From positions 1 to 8,524 of the forward strand of contig CAVHDO010000068.1 in assembly GCA_963634795.1 (NCBI GenBank): 8,524 nt of DNA. The letters run 5' to 3'. The translations under genes and the position numbers were made by a program. A model generated the notes under the pieces. The model saw nothing but the letters and a program-made list of their open reading frames with translations. It ran no database searches and was not told the DNA's origin. Source of the stretch: UBA1822 sp963634795. GTDB lineage: Bacteria > Bacillota > Negativicutes > Veillonellales > Dialisteraceae. Below, in pieces: positions 5,103 to 8,524 of the stretch; the first letter of the stretch is position 1; each line of letters opens with the position of its first letter.

Positions 5103-6328
5103 CGCGGCGCCTCCGTTTCTTCCGGCTCGTCGTAGAGCGCGCAAAGAGCTTGGAAATCTTTGCGGAACCGTTTCCAAAGATAGGGATGATCCGTTTCCAA
5201 ACTTTCGATGCGCCCGATGAAGCTGCGAATCCACGGGAGCATTTCGAGCGGATCGTAGACGTCGGCTTCGTAGACCCAGTGCCCGGGCGACATTCGCCGC
5301 ACGGTGCCGCAGCGTTTTTCGCGCCGGAGACGACGGACAATAAATTCTTCCCATTTTTCGACGCGAATACAAAGTTTCACGTGATACAATCGATGCCCTT
5401 GCGAGGACGAAATCCCCCAGCAATGCGAAAGCACGGCGCGCGCTTCCTCTTCCCGCGCCTCCGGGTCATCGACAGCGCCCGAAAGCGCCGCCTCCTCCAT
5501 GTGATCGAGCCGGGAAAATTGCGGCGCACCGCCGAAAAGATAAAATAAATATTCGCGACCCGTCTGCGTACTGACGAAAAGCCGCAACGGATAGAGGGAC
5601 ACCGTTTCCTTTTTGTTTTGGAAACGGATGAAAACGAAACGGTTTTCGCGCATGGCCGTGAGTAGCGTGCAGGCGATGTCCGCATCGAGCGCGAGGAATA
5701 AATAATGATGCTTGAAGAAGAGCGGCAACTTCGGCACGCCGGATTTTTGTCGTAGGAAATAGCCCAAGACGCCGACCGGCAAAATTTCTTCGGCCAGCGC
5801 CAAAGCATCGGCGCAACCGGAAAGCGGCACGGCGGGTGAAAGCGCGTACAAGACCAGCCGCCCCTCTTTCTGTTTCCGAAAAATCCCCAGCGCGGCGTAT
5901 TCCACGCATTTCTTCCGCACCGTCGATTCGTCGGGACAGTTTCCGTTCTCGTCCTCCGCGGGATAGCCGTCGATCAGCCGTTCCCAAAGCGCGCCCGTCG
6001 TCAGCGCCTCGCCGCCCGTCAAAATATCTGTCAAAAAGAAGTGCAATTTCAAATCCATCGCGGTGAAGCTCTTCGTGCAAAACACGCGAAACAGCGGATT
6101 TTCCGCCTCCGAACGCGCCGCGACGGACAGGAAACTGCATTTCTTCCCGTCGCTTTGATGAAACGCCATGTAGGGCGAAAGCCAGCTGTCGATGCGCCGC
6201 CGCTGATCGTCATAGCTGCGCCCGCTCTTCTCGGAAAAATCGTCACGCCCCTTGAATCCGCACACGAAAAAATCCCGCACGTAATGCCGTATGGGATTCA
6301 GATTTTTTATCAGTTCGCTGTAGGACAT
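5099..6328 (-). CDS. WYL-domain transcriptional regulator, first of a pair
   Basis: A 409-residue protein starting MSYSELIKNLNPIRHYVRDF. Residues about 90-165 (MDLKLHFFLTDIL, then STVRKKCVEYAALGIF and EGRLVLYAL) look like a winged helix-turn-helix. Residues about 220-285 are the WYL core, with FVFIRFQNKK and YPLRLFVSTQTGREYLFYLF, ending in FSRLDHMEEA, the usual 'fRld' strand. Residues about 313-400 (LYHVKLCIRVEKWEEFIVRR to LWKRFRKDF) are the WCX extension. AAGGAG lies six nucleotides before the ATG. A longer frame to 6469 runs into composite repeat element II and is rejected. No promoter is evident in the region before the gene. No divergent target or defence gene is adjacent, so its regulon is unknown. 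Confidence 0.82.
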   Translation of the reverse strand: MSYSELIKNLNPIRHYVRDFFVCGFKGRDDFSEKSGRSYDDQRRRIDSWLSPYMAFHQSDGKKCSFLSVAARSEAENPLFRVFCTKSFTAMDLKLHFFLTDILTGGEALTTGALWERLIDGYPAEDENGNCPDESTVRKKCVEYAALGIFRKQKEGRLVLYALSPAVPLSGCADALALAEEILPVGVLGYFLRQKSGVPKLPLFFKHHYLFLALDADIACTLLTAMRENRFVFIRFQNKKETVSLYPLRLFVSTQTGREYLFYLFGGAPQFSRLDHMEEAALSGAVDDPEAREEEARAVLSHCWGISSSQGHRLYHVKLCIRVEKWEEFIVRRLRREKRCGTVRRMSPGHWVYEADVYDPLEMLPWIRSFIGRIESLETDHPYLWKRFRKDFQALCALYDEPEETEAPR

Positions 6329-6391
6329 GATGGGCTCCTTGGGTGGGGGAAATGGCGTGGCTTGATTGGTGGTTTGCTTTTGGCGGCAGGC

Positions 6392-6534
6392 GGGGGAAGG
6401 CAGTGCACAGTGCACAGGTTGACGTGCTCGGCTTTTTTGTCGGGCGAGATGGCAGTTAGCAATTAGCAATTAGTAGTGAGCAGTTTAGGTGCGCGCTTCG
6501 CGCGATTTTTTATAAAATGGCCGCAGGCCACTTC
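6392..6534 (+). repeat. Composite repeat element II: head plus two heptamer arrays and a hairpin module
   Basis: It begins GGGGGAAGG as element I does. Two AGTGCAC units follow (6402-6415), then the conserved head (CGTGCTCGGCTTTTTTGTC, 6423-6441, and GGGCGAGATGG). Next is a different period-7 array, AGTTAGC, AATTAGC, AATTAGT and AGTGAGC (6454-6481), followed by AGTTTAG, and then the paired hairpins at 6492-6530. There is no matching right arm. The head is nearly identical to the right arm of element I, while the second heptamer is entirely different. Confidence 0.78.
6492..6530. terminator. Paired mini-hairpins around an A/T linker (possible bidirectional terminator)
   Basis: CGCGC-TTC-GCGCG (6492-6504), then ATTTTTTATAAAA, then TGGCC-GCA-GGCCA (6518-6530). 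On the plus strand the first hairpin is followed by six T residues. On the minus strand the second is followed by ATTTTATA. It could end the LysR transcript, whose stop is about 150 bp upstream on the minus strand. Similar modules occur at 8047-8090 and 8166-8201. Confidence 0.5.
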
Positions 6535-6542
6535 TTCTTTTC

Positions 6543-6671
6543 CTCATCTCTGTCAGCACCAAATTATTCACATCAAACGCCGCAGAGGAAAAGAAAAGAA
6601 TGGCAAGCCTCTCATCTCTGTCAGTTCCCTGCCTTCATTTCAAACGCCGCCAAAGGGGAGAAGAAGAAAGT
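6543..6671 (+). repeat. Two imperfect direct repeats, about 67 bp apart
   Basis: CTCATCTCTGTCAG occurs at 6543-6556 and 6611-6624. TCAAACGCCGC followed by a G/A-rich run ending in AAGAA occurs about 17-20 bp further on in both copies. The internal part is diverged. The copies lie just after the stop of the LysR gene and end in its final codons' neighbourhood. I see no function. Confidence 0.65.
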
Positions 6672-6679
6672 CCTGCCCC

Positions 6680-7609
6680 TCACTCTTTCTCTGCCTCCGA
6701 CGCCAGAAACGCCTCAATCGACACTTTGAGATGATCCAAAAACTGTTCGGAGAGCGCCGAGAGGGGGTGATCGGTCGGGTGAATGTAGCCGACGTCCATC
6801 GACTCGGCCGATTTCAACGGAACCGGGACGATTTCTTCGCTGTCCGGGTCCGCATTGAGCGCGCCGGAGGCGATGTTATAGCCCAAGAGATCGCCCATGA
6901 GTTGGAACATGGTCGATTTATCGGAAACGACGATATTTTGCTGTGATTCTTCCGTCGAATGCAATTCTTCCGTGAAATGAAACGCATGATCGAGGCCCTG
7001 CTCGTAGGAAAGACGCGGATAGCGCTTCAGCTCGGAAAGCGTCACCGTTTCCTTTTTCGCCAGCGGATGCTTGCGACTCAGGAAGACGTGCGGCCGCGCT
7101 TTGAACAGCGGCACGAAATGCAGCTCGGCGTTTTGGAAAATGCGCTGCAGGACGTCGCGATTGAATTTTGAGAGATACAAAATCCCCATCTCGCTCCGCT
7201 GCGTGCGCACGTCCTCGATGATGTCGTACGTCCGCGATTCGCGCAAAGCAAATTCATACTGCTCGCCTTTGAAATCGTGAATGAGCGCGACGAAAGCATC
7301 GACGACGAAGGCATAATGCTGCGAGGAAACGGCGAAACTTCTCTTGATCGGCGGGCCGAATTTATATTGATGCTCCAGCATATCCGCCTGCTCGACAATC
7401 TGCCGCGCATACGCCAAAAATTTCGCGCCTTCGTCGGAAAGATACACGCCGCGATTGTTCCGATTGAAAATGGTAATCCCCATTTCTTTTTCCAAATCGG
7501 CGACGGACTTGGAAAGGCTCGGCTGCGTGATAAATAATTTTTGCGCGGCGGTGCTGATGGAGCCGGACTGCACAATCTGCATGATATAGCGCAATTGCTG
7601 CAATGTCAT
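6680..7609 (-). CDS. LysR-family transcriptional regulator
   Basis: A 309-residue protein, normal LysR length. The winged HTH spans residues 1-60, with the recognition pattern GSISTAAQKLFITQPSLSKS (16-35) followed by VADLEKEMGITIFNRNNRGV. The effector domain (about 90-300) starts RSFAVSSQHYAFVVDAF and includes DVRTQRSEMGILYLS and the typical HPLAKKETVTLSEL. Members bind DNA as tetramers and respond to a small ligand, which is unknown here. Two ATGs lie three codons apart. The second, at 7609, is chosen because AAAGGGG is nine nucleotides before it but directly abuts the first. Its promoter is at 7668-7696. No divergently oriented target gene exists, which is unusual for LysR proteins; the next gene upstream is the glutamate-dehydrogenase-like gene on the same strand, beyond a repeat element. 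Confidence 0.93.
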   Translation of the reverse strand: MTLQQLRYIMQIVQSGSISTAAQKLFITQPSLSKSVADLEKEMGITIFNRNNRGVYLSDEGAKFLAYARQIVEQADMLEHQYKFGPPIKRSFAVSSQHYAFVVDAFVALIHDFKGEQYEFALRESRTYDIIEDVRTQRSEMGILYLSKFNRDVLQRIFQNAELHFVPLFKARPHVFLSRKHPLAKKETVTLSELKRYPRLSYEQGLDHAFHFTEELHSTEESQQNIVVSDKSTMFQLMGDLLGYNIASGALNADPDSEEIVPVPLKSAESMDVGYIHPTDHPLSALSEQFLDHLKVSIEAFLASEAEKE

Positions 7610-7657
7610 AGGAAGCATCCCCTTTCTCGGAGACAGGCTTTTGCCATATGTTAAATC

Positions 7658-7673
7658 TATACTGCCCACTATA
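7658..7673. promoter_or_regulatory. Candidate autoregulatory operator of the LysR gene
   Basis: On the minus strand TATAGTG-GG-CAGTATA is a 7+7 inverted repeat with one mismatch that includes the -10 box. A dyad at the promoter fits negative autoregulation, common in LysR proteins. That it is the true site is inference. Confidence 0.35.
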
Positions 7674-7696
7674 CACGGTATTAAAAGTTATGTCAA
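7668..7696 (-). promoter_or_regulatory. Sigma-A-type promoter of the LysR gene
   Basis: On the minus strand TTGACA (7696-7691), a 17-bp spacer and TATAGT (7673-7668). This is near consensus, about 60 bp before the start codon at 7609. Confidence 0.9.
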
Positions 7697-8046
7697 GAAA
7701 AAAATAAGAGATGAGAGGCTCGGCTTTTTTCTTGCTTACCTTTTGCGCGCTTGTGATGATGGCTTTTCGTTGATAGAGATGAGGGGCATAGCTTATTTTG
7801 AGATTGGCTTTTGCGGCAGGCAAAATGGAGATAGTGCACAGTACACAGTGCACAGGGCACAGATGACGTGATTGGCTGTTTTGTCAGGCAGGATTGAGAT
7901 GTCAGACAATCAGACGTCAGACGTCAGAGATTGCTTGGCTTTTTACGTCAGGCGCAAGATAGCCCGGAGCCGGGAGCCGGGAGCAGTTTCGTCAGGCAGG
8001 ATTAAGACGTCAGATGATCAGACGTCAGACATCAGACGAAATTGGT

Positions 8047-8090
8047 ATCGCCTGCGGCGATGATTTTTTATAAAAATCGCGCGAAGCGCG
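8047..8090. other. Paired mini-hairpins inside element III, first module
   Basis: ATCGCC-TGC-GGCGAT (8047-8061), an A/T linker, then CGCGC-GAA-GCGCG (8078-8090). On the minus strand it has the same order, spacing and loops (TTC, GCA) as the module at 6492-6530. One stem sequence is changed on both sides (TGGCC/GGCCA versus ATCGCC/GGCGAT), so pairing is kept. Confidence 0.65.
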
Positions 8091-8113
8091 TACTGCTTTA
8101 GCCTTCCTTTGGA

Positions 8114-8201
8114 GACAACCTTCCGGTGGACGGTTGTCAGTGGCGCGAAGCGCCGGATGATGGATCGCCGAAGGCGCATATAAAAATCGTCGCGGCGCGA
8201 C
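8114..8201. other. Hairpin cluster inside element III, second module
   Basis: GACAACC (8114-8120) pairs with GGTTGTC (8132-8138). GGCGC-GAA-GCGCC follows (8142-8154), then CGCC-GAA-GGCG (8166-8176), an A/T linker, and GTCGC-GGC-GCGAC (8189-8201). The last two repeat the hairpin-linker-hairpin layout with different stem bases. Confidence 0.6.
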
Positions 8202-8300
8202 ACCGCTCAAGTCTGACGTCTGAAGTCTGACCGTCTGAAGTCTTTATCTCACCTGGCAAAAAAAGCTCAGCATGCCCACCTGTGCACTTTTCCCACACGC

Positions 8301-8351
8301 AAAAAGCGCGGCGCGCATGAAAGTTTCTCCTTTCATACGCACCGCGCTTTT
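8301..8351 (-). terminator. Strong terminator of the glutamate-dehydrogenase-like gene
   Basis: AAAAAGCGCGG...GCATGAAAG (8301-8323) pairs with CTTTCATACGC...CCGCGCTTTT (8330-8351), a stem of about 21 bp with few mismatches and a 6-nt loop. T-runs follow on both strands, so it could act in either direction. It lies about 20 bp past the stop codon. Confidence 0.92.
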
Positions 8352-8369
8352 ATTTTTTTGCTCTATTAA

Positions 8370-8524
8370 TTATCCGAGGAATCCGCGAGCGTTCTGCGCT
8401 TCGACGACACGCTTGAGGGCGAGCATGTAGGAAGCGAGGCGGAAGGTGACGCCGTATTGTTTGCGGAGAGCGTCCACATCTTCGTAGGACTGTCTCATGT
8501 TCTTTTTGAGACGGTCATTGTATT
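8370..8524 (-). CDS. Glutamate dehydrogenase family, C-terminal 50 residues (partial)
   Basis: Only the 3' end is in the window; the 5' part lies beyond the right edge. The 50 visible residues end FRLASYMLALKRVVEAQNAR followed by GFLG and the stop. They match the C-terminal helix of Glu/Leu/Phe/Val dehydrogenases, where the pattern 'R-x-A-[SA]-Y-M-x-x-[LI]-K-R-[VI]-x-E-A-x-x-x-R-G' closes the NAD(P)-binding half. These enzymes interconvert glutamate and 2-oxoglutarate plus ammonia. No catalytic residue is in this part, so substrate and cofactor cannot be assigned. A strong terminator follows. Confidence 0.8.
   Translation of the reverse strand, partial: YNDRLKKNMRQSYEDVDALRKQYGVTFRLASYMLALKRVVEAQNARGFLG

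Larger units (their letters stand above)
7801..8293. repeat. Composite repeat element III: repeated heads, heptamer arrays and hairpins
   Basis: The left half repeats a [head + heptamer array] unit four times. Core motifs GCTTTTGCGGCAGGC (7808), TTTTGTCAGGCAGGAT (7879), TTTTTACGTCAGGCGCAAGA (7940) and TTTCGTCAGGCAGGATTAAG (7987) are each followed by an array: AGTRCAC (7833-7860), AGACGTC (7897-7925), AGCCGGG (7961-7981) and AGACGTC (8005-8033). The middle (8047-8201) holds five small hairpins. The right end (8208-8293) is an inverted copy: an AGACTTC/AGACGTC array, the head, then GTGCAC. With the AGTGCAC array at the left, the ends form an inverted repeat. No coding capacity or transposase is present. 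Confidence 0.82.

Noticed and set aside
6329..6469. 47-codon N-terminal extension of the first WYL gene
   Set aside because: It translates composite element II. AAGGAG lies six nucleotides before the ATG at 6328.
6476..6946. 156-codon plus-strand frame
   Set aside because: It begins in repeat element II and ends antisense within the LysR gene, which is well supported by domain and promoter.
7610..7669. Upstream ATGs of the LysR frame (20 codons earlier, and MLP- three codons earlier)
   Set aside because: The far ATG lies at the promoter -10 box. The nearer one abuts the AAAGGGG with no spacing, while the ATG at 7609 has nine nucleotides and gives the typical LysR N-terminus.
8018..8210. Two 61-codon minus-strand frames
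   Set aside because: They translate the hairpin cluster and heptamers of element III in two overlapping frames and have no ribosome binding site.
7801..8293. CRISPR array
   Set aside because: There is no uniform 23-37-bp direct repeat with unique spacers. The varying parts are themselves short tandem repeats, and no cas gene is near.

Overview
This 8.5 kb chromosomal window is most likely from a member of the Bacillota (Firmicutes). Evidence for this is the strong AAGGAGGTGA-type ribosome binding sites, sigma-A-like promoters (TTGACA/TTGACG, 17-bp spacer, TATAGT/TATACT), the DUF2922/DUF1659 pair and several U-tract terminators. The moderate G+C content and gene set fit the Negativicutes (Veillonellales/Selenomonadales), but that narrower placement is a guess.

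Layout. Positions 1-734 carry no gene. They hold short tandem repeats: a 7-bp array at the left edge, a second 7-bp array, a perfectly phased 10-bp array, and a 78-80-bp tandem repeat that contains the same decamers in inverted orientation. Positions 783-1821 (minus strand) hold a small sigma-70 region-4-like protein followed by DUF2922 and DUF1659 proteins, closed by a terminator. Positions 1997-2159 are a large imperfect palindrome. A 68-residue orphan gene (minus) at 2252-2458 has its own promoter and terminator. On the plus strand, 2702-4045 is a two-gene operon: a stand-alone B3/B4 (PheT editing-like) domain protein and a DEDDh 3'-5' exonuclease. Convergent to it, 4167-6328 (minus) encodes two WYL-domain proteins overlapping by ATGA. 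Positions 6392-6671 are repeats. A LysR-type regulator (minus, 6680-7609) has a near-consensus promoter. Positions 7801-8293 are a long modular repeat element. The window ends in the 3' end of a glutamate-dehydrogenase-like gene (minus) with a strong terminator.

How it fits together. The genes are mostly regulatory or housekeeping and do not form one obvious system. The WYL pair and the LysR protein have no adjacent divergent target, so their regulons cannot be read from here. The sigma-like/DUF2922/DUF1659 cluster looks like a small co-expressed module.

The most unusual content is intergenic. One family of composite repeats occurs at three sites (about 1997, 6392 and 7801). Each combines a conserved roughly 35-40-bp head (core TTTTGTCAGGCARGAT) with short tandem arrays of 7-bp units. 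The heptamer differs from array to array (AGTRCAC, AGACGTC, AGCCGGG, AGTTAGC/AATTAGC, and AGAGAGC at the window start), while the AG start and the 7-bp period are kept in most. Two of the sites also carry paired mini-hairpins flanking an A/T linker, with stem sequences that change while pairing is kept. I found no rRNA, tRNA, CRISPR array, transposase or recombinase.
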